Assembly (NCBI GenBank): GCA_963995505.1
Contig: OZ023182.1
Location: 11,710,707 to 11,774,706, forward strand
Direction: 5' to 3'
DNA from: Hypericum androsaemum
Taxonomy: Eukaryota > Streptophyta > Magnoliopsida > Malpighiales > Hypericaceae
DNA: 64,000 bases
Part shown: positions 1 through 13,090 of the stretch, one piece after another
Layout: the number at the start of each line of letters is the position of its first letter
Numbering within the stretch: position 1 is the stretch's first letter
Notes under the pieces: generated by a model
The model's database searches: none
Told to the model about the DNA's origin: nothing
Seen by the model: the letters and a program-made list of their open reading frames with translations, nothing else
Position numbers and translations under genes: made by a program

Positions 1-88
1 ACTTGAAGTACTTTGTCCGTGCTCTCTCACCTGGTCAGATTGGCACTTGAAATCATCATAGGAGTGCTTCTCATATTCATATCATTTT
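1..88. other. Non-satellite flank at left edge
   Basis: The first ~88 bases have mixed base composition (for example GTCCGTGCTCTCTCACC and GGCACTTGAAATCATCATAG) and do not follow the decamer pattern. The array takes over gradually around CATATCATTTTCTTTCC. I recognise no gene, LTR end or RNA here. The only open frame crossing it runs straight into the satellite and has no recognisable domain. It could be the end of a degraded transposon or the unique DNA bordering the array. Confidence 0.6.
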
Positions 89-3000
89 CTTTCCTTATCT
101 GGCCTTTTCCCTTGCATTTCTTGCCTTTTCTTTCCTTTTCTTTCCTTTTCTTGCATTTCCTTGCCTTTTCTTGCCTTTTACTGCACTTTCTTGCATTTTG
201 CTTGTCTTTTCTTGCCTTTTCTTGCTTATCTTTCCTTTTCTTTCCTTATCTTGCCTTTTCCTTGCCTTTTCTTTCCTTTTCATGAATTTTCTTATCTTTT
301 CTTGGTTTATCTTGCCTTTTCCTTTCCATTTCTTGCCTAATCTTGCCTTTTCCTTCCTATTCTTGCCTTTTTTATCTTATCCTGCCTTTCGTTTCCTTAT
401 CTTGCCTTTTCCTTGCCTTTTCTTGCCTTATCCTACCTTTTCTTACCTTATCTTGTCTTTTCTTGCATTTTCCTTGCCTTTTCTTGCCTTTTACTTGCCT
501 TTTCCTTCCTTATCTTGTCTTTTCTTGCCTTTTCTTCCCTTATGCTGACTATTCCTTAACTTTTCTTGCCTTTTCCTGCATTTTCCTTTCCTTATCTTGC
601 CTTTCCTTGTCTTTTCATGCCTTTTCTTGCCTTTTTTTGCCTTTTCTTTTCCATTTTTGAGTTTTCTTATCTTTGCCTTCCTTTTCTTGCCTTATCTTGC
701 CTTTCGTTTCCATATCTTGCCATTTGCTTGCCTTATGTTTCCTAATCTTGCCTTATGTTTCCATAGCTTGCCATTTTCTTGCCTTTTGTTTCCTTATCTT
801 GCCTTTTCTTGCCTAATTTTGCCTTATGCTTGCCTTATCTTACATTATCTTGCCTTTTCTTGCCTTTTCTTTCGATATTTTGTCTTTTCCTTGCCTTTTC
901 TTACCTTTTCTCTTGCCTCATTTTGCATTTTCTAGCCTTATCTTGCCTATTCTTTCCTTACCATACCTTTTCCTTCCATTTTTTTCCTTTTCTTGTGTTA
1001 TCTTTCCATTTCTTTCCTTATCTTGCCTTTTCCTAGCCTTTTCTTAGCTTACTATGCCTTTTCTATCCTTATCTTTCCTTTTCTTGCTTTTTCTTACTTT
1101 TTCTTGCCTAATCTTGCTTTTTCTTGCCATTTCTTCCTTTTTCTTTCCTTATCTTACCTTTTCCTTGCATTTCTTGCCTTTTCTTTCCTTATCTTGTTTT
1201 ATCATGCCTTTTTTGCCTTATCATGCCTTTTCTTGCCCAATAATGCTTTTTCTTGCCTTATCAGGCATTTGCTTTCCTTATCTAGCCTTTTCTTGCCTTA
1301 TCTTGCTTTTTCTTGCCTTATCTTCCCTTAACTTGCCTTTTCTTACCTTTTATTATCTTTTCTTGCCTTTTCTTGCCTTTTCTTTATATATCTTGCCCTG
1401 TGCTTGCATTTTATTGCCTTTTTTTTTGTCTGTTCTTGCATTTTCTTGCCTTTTCTTGTCTTTTCTTGCCTTTTCTAGCCCACTTTTGCCTTTTCCTTGC
1501 CTTTTCTAGCATTATCTTATCTTTTCTTGCATTATCTTGCCTTTTCATTCATTATCTTGCCCTTTACTTTCCTTTTCTTGCCTTTTCACGCCTTTTTCGT
1601 TCCTTTTCTTCCCTTATCTTGCCTTTTCTTTCTTTATCTTTCATTTTCCATCCCTTTTCTTGACTTATCATGCCTTATCTTATTTATTTTTTCCTCATCT
1701 TGACTTTTCCTTGGCATTTCTTCCCTTTTCTTGCCATTTCTTTCCTTACCTCACCTTTTCTTGCCTTATCTTGCCTTTTCTTACTTTATCCTACCTTTTC
1801 TAGCCTTTTTTTAACCTTGTCTTGCCTTATCTTGCCTTTTCTTACCTTATCTTGCCTTTTCTTTCCATATCTTACTTTTTCTTTGCGTTTCTTGCCTTTT
1901 CTTGCCTTTACCTTTCCTTTTCTTGGCTTGTCTTATTTTTTTCTTACCTTTTCTTGCCTTATCTTGCCTTTTCTTGATTTTTCTTGCCTTATCGTTCCTT
2001 TTCTTGAATTTTCTTTCCTTAACTTGCCTTTTCTTGGCTTATTTTGCCTTTTCTTTCCTTATCTTGCCCTTTTCTTGCGTTTCCTTACCTTTTCTTGCCT
2101 TTTCTTGCCTTTTCCTTGCCATTTCTTGCCATTTCTTGCCTTATCTTATTTTTTCTTGCCCTATCTTGCCATTTCCTAGCCTTTTCTTTCTTTTACTTTC
2201 CTTTTCTAGCCTTTTCTTGCCTTCTCTTGCCTTTTCTTAACTATCTTGCCTTATCTTGCCTTTTCTTTACATATCTTGCATTTTCCTTATCATTTCTAGC
2301 CTTTTACTTGCCTTTTCTTTCCTTTTCTTGCATTTTCTTGCCTTATCTTATCTTTTCTTTCCTAATGTTGCCTTTTCCTTGCCTTTTCTTGCCTTTTCCT
2401 GCATCTTCCTTGCCTTTTCTTGCCTTTCCTTGCTTATATTGCCTTTTCTTGTGTTATCTTGCATTATCTTGCCTTTTCTTGCCTTATCTTGCCTTTTCCT
2501 TGCTTTTTCATGCCTTATCAATCCTTTTTCTTGCCTTATCTTGCCTTTTCTTACATTTTTCTTACCTTTTACTTTCCTTTTCTTTCCTTTTCTTGCCTTA
2601 TCTTGTCTTTTCTTGCCATTTCTTTCCTTATGTTACCTTTTCCTTGCCTTTCTTTCCCTTTTCCTGCGTTTTCTTCGCCTTTTCTTTCCTTTTCTCGCAC
2701 ATCTTGCCTTTTCTTTCCTTATCATTCCTTTTCTTATCTTTTTTGTTTTTTCTTGCCTTATCTTGCCTTATTTTTCCTTTTCGTTCCTTATCTTACCTTT
2801 TTCTTTGCATTTCTTGACTTTTCTTGCCTTTTCCTTCCTTTTATTGCCTTATCTTGCATTTTCTTACCTTTTCTTGCCTTATCTTGCCTTTCGTTTCCTT
2901 ATCTTACCTTTTCCTTGCCTTTTCTTTCCATTTGTTCCTTTATCTTGCCTTTTGCTTACCTTTTGTTGCCTTTTCTTACCTTATCTTACCTTTTCTTGCC

Positions 3001-6000
3001 TTATCTTACCTTTTCTATCCTTATTATATTTTCTTGCCTTTTCTTTACATATGTTACATTTTCTTTCCTTTTCTTTACATAAGTTACATTTTCTTGCCTT
3101 CTCTAGCTTTTTCTTGCCTTTTCCTTGCCTTGTCTTGCCTTATCTTACCTTATATTGTGTTTTCTTACCTTTTCTTACATTTTCTTACTTTTTCATGCAT
3201 TTTTCTTACCTTATCTTTCATTTTCCTGGCATTTTCTTGCCTTTTCTTGTCTTTTCTTGCCTTATCTTATCTTTTCTTTCCTTATCTCGCCATGACTCTA
3301 CCTTGGCATTTCTAGCCTTTTCTTTCCTTATCCTGCATTTTCTACCCTTTTCTTGCCTTATCTTGTCTTTTCTAGCCTTCTGTTTTCTTAACTTGCCTTA
3401 TCTTGCCTTTTCATGCCTTATCTTGCCTTTTCTTTGCCTTTTCTAGTCTTTTCTTACCTTTTCTTGCCTTTTCTTACCTTATCTTGCCTTATCTTGCCTT
3501 ATCTTGCCTTTTCTTACCTTATCCTTCCATTTCCTTGCCTTTTCTTTCCTTATCTTGCCTTTTCCTTGCCTTTTCTTACCTTTTCTTGCCTTTTCCTTGC
3601 CATTTCTTACCTTTTCTTGCCTTATCTTCCTTTTTCTTGCCCTATCTTGCCTTTTCCTTGCCTTTTCTTTCTTGTTCTTTCCTTTTCTTGCCTTTTATTG
3701 CTTTATCTTGCCTTTTGTTAACGAACTTGCCTTATCTTGCCTTTTCTTTCCATATCTTACATTTTCCTTGCCTTTTCTTGCCTTATCTATTCTAATGTTG
3801 CCTTTTTCTTGCCTTTTCTTGCCTTTTCTTGTATCTTCCTTGCCTATTCTTACCTTTTCTTGCTTATATTGCCTTTTCTTGCCTTTTCTTGTCTGTTCTT
3901 ATCTTATCTTGCCTTATCTTGCCTTTTCTTTCCCTATCTTGCCTTTTCCTTCCTTTTCTTGCCTTATCTTATCTTATCTTGCCTTATTCTTTCCTTTTCG
4001 TGCCTTTTTCTTGCCTTTTCTTGCCTTTTTCTTGCCTTATCTTACCTTTTCTTGCATTTTCCATGCCATTTCTTGCCTTTTACTTTCCTTTTCGTTTCCT
4101 TTTCTTTCCTTTTCCTACATTATCTTGCCTTTTGCTTGCCTTTTCTTGCATGTTCTTACCTTATCTTACCTTTTCTTGCCTTATCTTACCTTTTCTTTCC
4201 TTATTATGTTTTCTTGCCTTTTCTAGCTTTTTCTTGCCTTTTCCTTGCCTTGTCTTGCCTTATCTTTCCTTATCTTGTCTTTTCTAGCCTTATCTCGCCT
4301 TTTCTTTCCTTATCTTGCCTTTTCCTTTCCTTTCTTGCTTTTTCATGCATTTTTCTTGCCTTTTCTTATCTTTTCTTACCTTATCTTGTCTTTTCTTTCC
4401 TTATCTTGCCTCTACCTTGGCGTTTCTTGCCTTTTCTTTCCTAATCTTACATTTTATACCCTTTTCTTGCCTTATCTTGTCTTTTCTTGCCTTTTCTTTC
4501 ATTATATTGCCTTTTCCTTGCCTTTTCTTGCCCTTTCCTGCATTTTCCTTGCCTTTTCTTACCTAATCTTGTCTTTTCTTGCCTTTTCCTGTATTTTCCT
4601 TACGTTTTCTTGCTTATCTCGCCTTTTCTTTCTTTATCCTGCCTTTTCATTGCCTTTTCTTTCCTTTTCATGCATTTTCTTGCCTTTTCTTGCCTTATCT
4701 TACCTTTTCCTTCAATTTCTTGCCTTTTCCTTTCCATTTCTTGTATGTTCTTGCCTTTTCCTTACTTTTCTTGCCTTTTCTTGCCTTTTCTTATCTTATG
4801 TTGCCTTTCGTTTCCTTATCTTGCCTTTTCTTGCCTTATCTTACATTTTCTTACCTTATCTTGCCTTTTGTTGCCTTATCTTGCCTTTTCTTTCCTTATC
4901 TTACCTTATCTTTCTTTTTCTTGCCTTTTCTTGCCTTTTCTTGCCTTATCTTGTCTTTTCTTTCCTTATCTTGTTTTTTCCATTCATTTCTTGCCTAATA
5001 TTGCTTTTTCTTGCCTTATCATTCATTTTCTTTACTTATCTTGCTTTTTCTTGCCTTATCTTGCTTTTTCTTGCCTTATCTTGCCTTTTCTTACCTTATC
5101 TTGCCTTTTCTTACCTTATCTTGCCTTTTCCTTGCCAATTCTTGCCTTATCTTCCCTTTTCTTGCTCTATCTTCCCTTTTCCTTGCATTTTCTTTCTTTT
5201 TCTTCCCTATTCTTGCCTTTTCTTAACTATCTTCCCTTATCTTGCCTTTTCTTTCCATATCTTGCATTTTCCTTGCATTTTCTAGCCTTTTACTTGCCTT
5301 TTCTTTCCATTTCTTGCCTTTTCTTGCCTTATCTTATATTTTCTTGACTTTTCTATTCTAATGTTGCCCTTTCCTTGCCTGTTCTTGCCATTTCTTGTAT
5401 CTTCATTGCCTTTTCATGCCTTTTCTTGCTTAAATTGCCTTTTCATGCCTTTTCTTGTCTTTTCTTATCTTTTCTTGCCTTATCTTGCCTTTTCTTTCCT
5501 TATCTTACCTTTTTGTGCCTTTTCCTTGCCTTTTCTTGGCTTATCTTGCCTTTTCTTGCCTTATCTTGCCTTTTCTTGCATTTTCCATGCCTTTTCTTGC
5601 CTTTTACTTTCATTTACTTTCCTTTTTTTTGCCTTTTCTTACCTTATCTTATCTTTTTTGGCCTTTTCTTTCCTTATGTTGACATTTCCTTGCCTTTTCC
5701 TATATATTCCTCGCTTTTTCTTGCCTTTTCTCGCTCATCTTGCCTTTTCTTAACTTATCTTTCCTTTTCTTATCTTTTTTTGTCTTTTCTTGCCTTATCT
5801 TGACTTATTTTTCCTTTTCGTTCCTTATCTCACCTTTTCCTTTCCATTTCTTGCCTTTTCTTGCCTTTTCCTCACTTTTATTGAATTATCTTGCCTTTTC
5901 TTCCCTTATCTTATCTTGCCTTTCATTTCCTTATCTTACCTTTTCCTTGCCTTTTCTTTCCTTTTTTTACATTATCTTGCCTTTTGCTTGCCTTTGCTTG

Positions 6001-7452
6001 CCTTTTCTTACCTTACCTTACCTTTTCTTGCCTTATCATACCTTTTCTTTCCATATTATCTTTTCTTGCATTTTCTTTACATATGTTGCCTTTTCTTGCC
6101 TTTTCTATCTTTTTCTTGCCTTTTCCTTGCCTTATCTTGCCTTATCTTACCTTATCTTGTCTTTTCTTACCTTATCTTGCCTTTTCTTTCCTTATCTTGC
6201 CTTTTCCTTTCCTTTTCTTGCTTTTTCATGCATTTTTCTTGCCTTTTCCATGCATTTTCTTGCCTTCTCTTGTCTTTTCTTGCCTTATCTTGTCTTTTCT
6301 TACCTTATCTTGCCTCTACCTTGAAGTTTCTTGCCTTTTCTTTCCTAATATTGCATTTTCTACCCTTTCCTTGCCTTATCTTGCCTTTTCTTGCCTTCAG
6401 TTTCCTTATCTTGCCTTATCTTGCCTTCTCATGCCTAATATTGCCTTTTCTTTGCCTTTTCTAGACTTTTCTAGCCTTTTCTTGCCGTTTACTTGCCTTT
6501 TCTTACGTTTTCTTGCCTTTTCTTGTCCCATCTTGTCTTTTCTTGCATTTTCTTTCCTTATATTGCCTTTTCCTTGCCTTTTCTTGCCTTTTCCTACATT
6601 TTCCTTGCCTTTTCTTGCCTCATCGTGTCTTTTCTTACCTTTTCCTACTTTTTCCTTGCCTTTTCTTGCTTATCTTTATTTTTCTTTCCTTATCTTGCCT
6701 TTTCTTTCCTTTTCATGCATTTTCTTATATTTTCTTGCCTTATCTTGCCTTTTCCTTCAATTTCTTGCCTTTTCCTTTCCATTTCTTGCATGTTCTTGCC
6801 TTTTCCTTCCTTTTGTTCCCTTTTCTTATCTTATGTTGCCTTTCGTTTCCTTATCTTGCCTTTTCCTTGCCTTTTCTTACCTTATCTTGCCTTATTTTGC
6901 CTTTTCTTTCCTTATGTTGTCTTTTCTTTCCTTTTCTTGCCTTTTCTTGCCTTATCTTGCCTTTTCTTTCCTTATCTTGTCTTTTCCTTTCATTTCTTGC
7001 CCAATATTGCTTTTCTTGCCTTATCATGCATTTTGTTTCCTTATCTTGCTTTTTCTTACCTTATCTTGCTTTTTCGTGCCTTTTCTTGCCTTATATTTCC
7101 TTATCTTATCGTTTCTTGCCTTTTATTGTCTTTTCTTGCATTTTCTTTACATATCTTGCCTTTTCTAGTCCTTTTTTGCCTTTCCCTTGCCTTTTTTGCG
7201 TTTTCCTTGCCTTTTCTTACCTTATCCTACCTTTTCTTGCCTTTTTTTTCCTTGTCTTGCCTTTTCTTGCTTTATCTTGCCTTTTCTTTCCTTATCTTGC
7301 CCTTTCCTGCCTTTTATTGTCTTTTCTTTACTTTTCTCACCTTTTCCTTGCCTTATCTAGCCCTTTTTGCCTTTTCCGTGCCTTTTTTACCTTTTCCTTG
7401 CCTTTTCTTACCTTATCCTACCTTTTCTTGCCTTTTTTTCCTTGTCTTGCCT
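89..7452 (+). repeat. Diverged left part of block A, no long-range repeat seen
   Basis: This part is the same decamer satellite, but I could not find kilobase-scale near-identical copies within it or shared with the blocks to the right. Short phrases recur, such as the CTCTACCTTGGC variant near 3296 and 4410 and the CTCTACCTTGAAG form near 6304. They suggest old, decayed higher-order structure. No genes, RNA genes or transposon ends were found. Confidence 0.7.
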
Positions 7453-9556
7453 CTTCATGCTCATCTTGCCTTTTTCTTTGCCTTTTCTTCTTTTTCTGAA
7501 CTTTTCTTCACTTTTCTTGCCTTATCTTGCCTTTTCATGACTTATCTTGCCTTTTCTTGCCTTATTTTTCCTTTTCCTTACCTTTCCTTACCTTTTCTCA
7601 CCCTTTCTTGCATTTTTTTTCCTTGTCTTGCCTTATCTTGCCTTTTCTTACCTTATCTTGCCTTTTCTATGCATATCTTATTTTTTTCCTAACCTTTTCT
7701 TTCTTTATCTTGTCTTTTCTTGCCTTATCATGCCTTTTCCTTTCCTTTTCTTACCTTATCTTGTTTTTTCTTACCTTTTCTTGCCTTTTCTTACCCTATC
7801 TTGACTTTTGTTTCAATATCTTGCCTTTTCCTTGCCTTTTGTTTCCATTTCTTGCCTTTATTTTCTTTTCTTGCCCTATCTTGCCTTTTTCTTTCTTTTT
7901 CTTTCCTTTTCTTGCCTTTTCTTTCCTTTTCTTGCATATCTTAACTATTTCTTGCCTTTTCTTTCCATATCTTGCATTTTCCTTGCCTTTTCTAGCCTTT
8001 TCTTGCCTTTTGTTTCCTTTTTCTTGCCTTTTTTTGCCTCATCTTGTCTTTTCTTGCCATTTATGTTGCTTTTCCTTGCCTTTTCTTTTGTTTTCCTGCA
8101 TTTTGCTTGCCTTTTCTTGCTTATCTTCCCTTTTCTTTCCTTATCTTGCCTTTTCTTTGCCTTTTCTTGCCTTTTCATGACTTTTCTTGTCTTTTCTTGC
8201 CTTATCTTGCCTTTTCTAGCCTCTTCCTTTCCATTTCTTGCCTTTTCCTTCCTTTTCTTGCCTTATCTTGCCTTTTTGTTCCTTTTCTTGTCTTTTCTTG
8301 CCTTTCGTTTCCTTATCTTGCCTTTTCCTTGCATTTTCTTGCCTTATCTTGCCTTATCTTACCTTATCTTGCCTTATCTTGCCTTTTCTTGGCTTTTCAT
8401 TCCATATCTTTTATTTTCCTTTCCTTTTCTAGCCTTTTCTTGCCTTTTACTTGCCTTTTCTTTCCTTTTCCTTGCCTTTTCTGTCCTTATCTTGGTTTCA
8501 TCTTGGCTTTCCTTGTCTTTTCTTGCATTATCTTGCCTTATCTTGCCTTTTCTTTCCTTATCTTGAATTTACCTTTCCATTTCCACCATTTTCCTTGCCC
8601 TTTCTTGCTTATCTTGCATTTTCTTTCCTTATCTTGCCTTTTCCTAGCATTTTCTTAGCTTATCTTGCCTTTTCTTACCTAATCTTGCCTTTTCTTTCCT
8701 TTTCTTGCCTTATCTTGCCTTTCCTTAACTTATATTTCCTTTTCTTCCCTTTTCTTCCATTTTCTTGCATTTTCCTTGCCTTTTCATGCCTTTTACATGC
8801 CTTTTCTTTCCTGATCTTATCTTTTCTTGCCTTTTCTTTCCTTATATTGACTTTTCCTAGCCTTTTCTTGCCTTTTCCAACATTTTCCTTGCCTTTTCTT
8901 GCTTATCTTGCCATTTCTTTCCTTATGATGTCTTTTCCTTTCCTTTTCTTGCCTAATATTGATTTTTCTTGCCTTATCATGCATTTTCTTTCCTTATCTA
9001 GCTTTTTCTTCCCTTATCTTGCCTTATCTTACCTTTTCATGCCTTATCTTACCTTTTCTTGCCTTTTATTGTCTTTCCTTACCTTTTCCTATCTTTTCTT
9101 TACATATCTTGCCCTTTCCTTATCTTTTCTAGCCCTTTTTTAGCCTTTTCCTTTTCTTTTCTGTCCTTATTTTTCCTTTTCCGTGCCTTTTCTTACCTTA
9201 TCCTACCTTTTCTTGCCTTTTTTTTCCTTGTCTTGCCTTTTCTTGCCTATTCTTGCTTATCTTGCTTATCTTGCCTTTTCCTTTGCCTTTTCTTTCCTTT
9301 TCTTAACTTTTCTTGCCATATCTTCCCTTATTTTTCCTTTTCCTTGCCTTTTCTTACCTTATCCTACCGTTTCTTGCCTTTTTTTCTTGTCTTGGCTTAT
9401 CTTGCCTTTTTTTACCTTATTTTGCCTTTTCTTTCCATATCTTATTTTTACTTTCTGTTTCCTGCCTTTTCTTAAGTTATCTTACCTTTTCTTTCCTTAT
9501 CTTGCCTTTTCTTGCGTTATCATGCCTTTCCTTGCCTCTTCTTGCTTATCTTGCCT
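7453..9556 (+). repeat. 2.1-kb segmental repeat, copy D1
   Basis: Starting at the distinctive TTCATGCTCATCTTGCC phrase (A of ATGCTC at 7457), the sequence matches the segment beginning 2,104 bp downstream (A at 9561). The constant 2,104-bp offset holds for rare variants such as TTCATTCCATATC (8396 versus 10500). D1 and D2 lie directly head to tail. The few differences are single bases plus small indels near the right end. Confidence 0.85.
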
Positions 9557-11650
9557 TTTCATGCTCATCTTGCCTTTTTCTTTGCCTTTTCTTCTTTTTC
9601 TGAACTTTTCTTCACTTTTCTTGCCTTATCTTGCCTTTTCATGACTTATCTTGCCTTTTCTTGCCTTATTTTTCCTTTTCCTTACCTTTCCTTACCTTTT
9701 CTCACCCTTTCTTGCATTTTTTTTCCTTGTCTTGCCTTATCTTGCCTTTTCTTACCTTATCTTGCCTTTTCTATGCATATCTTATTTTTTTCCTAACCTT
9801 TTCTTTCTTTATCTTGTCTTTTCTTGCCTTATCATGCCTTTTCCTTTCCTTTTCTTACCTTATCTTGTTTTTTCTTACCTTTTCTTGCCTTTTCTTACCC
9901 TATCTTGACTTTTGTTTCAATATCTTGCCTTTTCCTTGCCTTTTGTTTCCATTTCTTGCCTTTATTTTCTTTTCTTGCCCTATCTTGCCTTTTTCTTTCT
10001 TTTTCTTTCCTTTTCTTGCCTTTTCTTTCCTTTTCTTGCATATCTTAACTATTTCTTGCCTTTTCTTTCCATATCTTGCATTTTCCTTGCCTTTTCTAGC
10101 CTTTTCTTGCCTTTTGTTTCCTTTTTCTTGCCTTTTTTTGCCTCATCTTGTCTTTTCTTGCCATTTATGTTGCTTTTCCTTGCCTTTTCTTTTGTTTTCC
10201 TGCATTTTGCTTGCCTTTTCTTGCTTATCTTCCCTTTTCTTTCCTTATCTTGCCTTTTCTTTGCCTTTTCTTGCCTTTTTATGACTTTTCTTGTCTTTTC
10301 TTGCCTTATCTTGCCTTTTCTAGCCTCTTCCTTTCCATTTCTTGCCTTTTCCTTCCTTTTCTTGCCTTATCTTGCCTTTTTGTTCCTTTTCTTGTCTTTT
10401 CTTGCCTTTCGTTTCCTTATCTTGCCTTTTCCTTGCATTTTCTTGCCTTATCTTGCCTTATCTTACCTTATCTTGCCTTATCTTGCCTTTTCTTGGCTTT
10501 TCATTCCATATCTTTTATTTTCCTTTCCTTTTCTAGCCTTTTCTTGCCTTTTACTTGCCTTTTCTTTCCTTTTCCTTGCCTTTTCTGTCCTTATCTTGGT
10601 TTTATCTTGGCTTTCCTTGTCTTTTCTTGCATTATCTTGCCTTATCTTGCCTTTTCTTTCCTTATCTTGAATTTACCTTTCCATTTCCACCATTTTCCTT
10701 GCCCTTTCTTGCTTATCTTGCATTTTCTTTCCTTATCTTGCCTTTTCCTAGCATTTTCTTAGCTTATCTTGCCTTTTCTTACCTAATCTTGCCTTTTCTT
10801 TCCTTTTCTTGCCTTATCTTGCCTTTCCTTACCTTATATTTCCTTTTCTTCCCCTTTCTTCCATTTTCTTGCATTTTCCTTGCCTTTTCATGCCTTTTAC
10901 ATGCCTTTTCTTACCTTTTCTTTCCTGATCTTATCTTTTCTTGCCTTTTCTTTCCTTATATTGACTTTTCCTAGCCTTTTCTTGCCTTTTCCAATATTTT
11001 CCTTGCCTTTTCTTGCTTATCTTGCCATTTCTTTCCTTATGATGTCTTTTCCTTTCCTTTTCTTGCCTAATATTGATTTTTCTTGCCTTATCATGCATTT
11101 TCTTTCCTTATCTAGCTTTTTCTTCCCTTATCTTGCCTTATCTTACCTTTTCATGCCTTATCTTACCTTTTCTTGCCTTTTATTGTCTTTCCTTACCTTT
11201 TCCTATCTTTTCTTTACATATCTTGCCCTTTCCTTATCTTTTCTAGCCCTTTTTTAGCCTTTTCCTTTTCTTTTCTGTCCTTATTTTTCCTTTTCCGTGC
11301 CTTTTCTTACCTTATCCTACCTTTTCTTGCCTTTTTTTTCCTTGTCTTGCCTTTTCTTGCCTATTCTTGCCTATTCTTGCTTATCTTGCTTATCTTGCCT
11401 TTTCCTTCCTTTTCTTAACTTTTCTTGCCATATCTTCCCTTATTTTTCCTTTTCCTTGCCTTTTCTTACCTTATCCTACCGTTTCTTGCCTTTTTTTCTT
11501 GTCTTGGCTTATCTTGCCTTTTTTTACCTTATTTTGCCTTTTCTTTCCATATCTTATTTTTACTTTCTGTTTCCTGCCTTTTCTTAAGTTATCTTACCTT
11601 TTCTTTCCTTATCTTGCCTTTTCTTGCGTTATCATGCCTTTCCCTTTCCT
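9557..11650 (+). repeat. 2.1-kb segmental repeat, copy D2
   Basis: This is the second tandem copy of the 2.1-kb segment. The offset to D1 is 2,104 bp through most of its length and drifts to about 2,112 bp near the end because of 8-12-bp indels, for example an extra CCTATTCTTGC unit near 11360 and a missing CTTTGCCTTTT phrase near 11400. Similarity to D1 ends around 11640-11650, where D1 continues TTGCCTCTTC and D2 continues with CTTTCC units. The 8.93-kb higher-order repeat begins inside this copy at 10500. Confidence 0.8.
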
Positions 11651-13090
11651 TTTCTTGCCTTATCTTGTTTTTTCTTACCTTTTCTTGCCTTTTCTTGCCT
11701 CATCTTGCCCTATCTTGCCTTTTCTTTTCATATCTTGCCTTTTCCTTGCCTTTTCTTTCCTTATCTTGTCTTTTCTTGCCTTATTTTTCTTATTCTTTCC
11801 TTATCTTGCATTTTCCTTGCCTTAGCTTGCCTTTTCCTTGCCATTTCTTGCCTTATCTTGCCTTATCTTGCCTTATCTTGCCTTTTCTTGCCTTTTCCTT
11901 GCCATTTTCTTGCCTTTTCTTACTTTTCCATGCCTTTTCTCGCCTTTTCCTAATTTTTGCATGCCTTTTCTTGCCTTTTCTTGCTTATCTTGCCTATTCT
12001 TTCCTTGTCTTTCCTTTTCCTTGCCTTTACATGACTTTTCTTGTCTTTTCTTGCCTTATCTTGCCATATCTTGCATTTTCTTGCCATTTCCTTTCCATTT
12101 CTTGCCATTTCTTGCCTTTTCCTTCCTTTTCTTGCCCCATCTCGCCTTTTCTTGCCTTATCTTGCATTTTCTTGTCTTAACTTGCCTTTCGTTTCCTTAT
12201 CTTGCCTTTTCCTTGCCTTTTCTTGCTTCATCTTGCCTTTTCTTACCTTATCTTGCCTTTTCTTGCATTTTCTGAGCCTTTTCTTTCCTTTTACTGGCCT
12301 TTTCTTTCCTTTTGCCTTTTCTTTCCTTATGTTGACTCTTCCTTGCCTTTTCTTTCCTTTTCCAGCATTTTCCTTGCCTTTTCTTGCTTATCTTATCTTT
12401 TCTTTCCTTATCTTGCCTTTTCTTGCCTTTTCTTTCCTTATCTTGCCTTTTGTTTTCCATTTCTTGCCATTTCTTGCCTTTACCTTCCTTTTCTTGCCTT
12501 ATCTTGCCTTTCGTTTTCTTATCTTGCCATTTCCTTGCCTTTTCTTCCCTTATCTTGCCTTTTATTTCCTTATCTTGCCTTTTCCTTGCCTTTTCTTGCC
12601 TAATCTTGCCTTTTGCTTGCCTTATTTTACCTTTTCTTGCCTTTTCTTACCTTTTCTTGCCTATTCTTGCCTTTTCTTTTCGTATTTTGTCTTTTCCTTG
12701 CCTTTTCTTACCTTTTCTCTTGCCTTATTTTGCATTTTCTAGCCTTTTCTTTCCTTACCTTACCTTACTTTTTCCTTTGGTTTTTTGCCTTTTCTTGCAT
12801 TATCTTTCCTTATCTTGCCTTTTCCTAGCCTTTTCATAGCTTATCATGACTTTTCTTGCCCAATCTTGCCTTATCTTGCCTTTTATTTCCTTATCTTACC
12901 TTTTCATTGCATTTCTTGCCTTTTCTTTCATTATCTTGTCTTTTCTTTCCTTATCTTGCTTTTTCCTTGCCTTTTCTTGCCTTATCATGGCTTTTCTTTC
13001 CTTATCTTGTCTTTTCCTTTCCTTTTCTTGCCTAATATTACTTTTTCTTGCCTTATCATGCATTTTCTTACATTATCTTTCCTTTTCTTG

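Noticed and set aside
5891..7168. 425-codon open frame on the plus strand (and dozens of similar ones in both blocks)
   Set aside because: The translation is only the satellite decapeptide cycle, equivalent frames exist in all three phases, and there are no domains, start context or codon bias. It is a product of a nearly stop-free pyrimidine strand.
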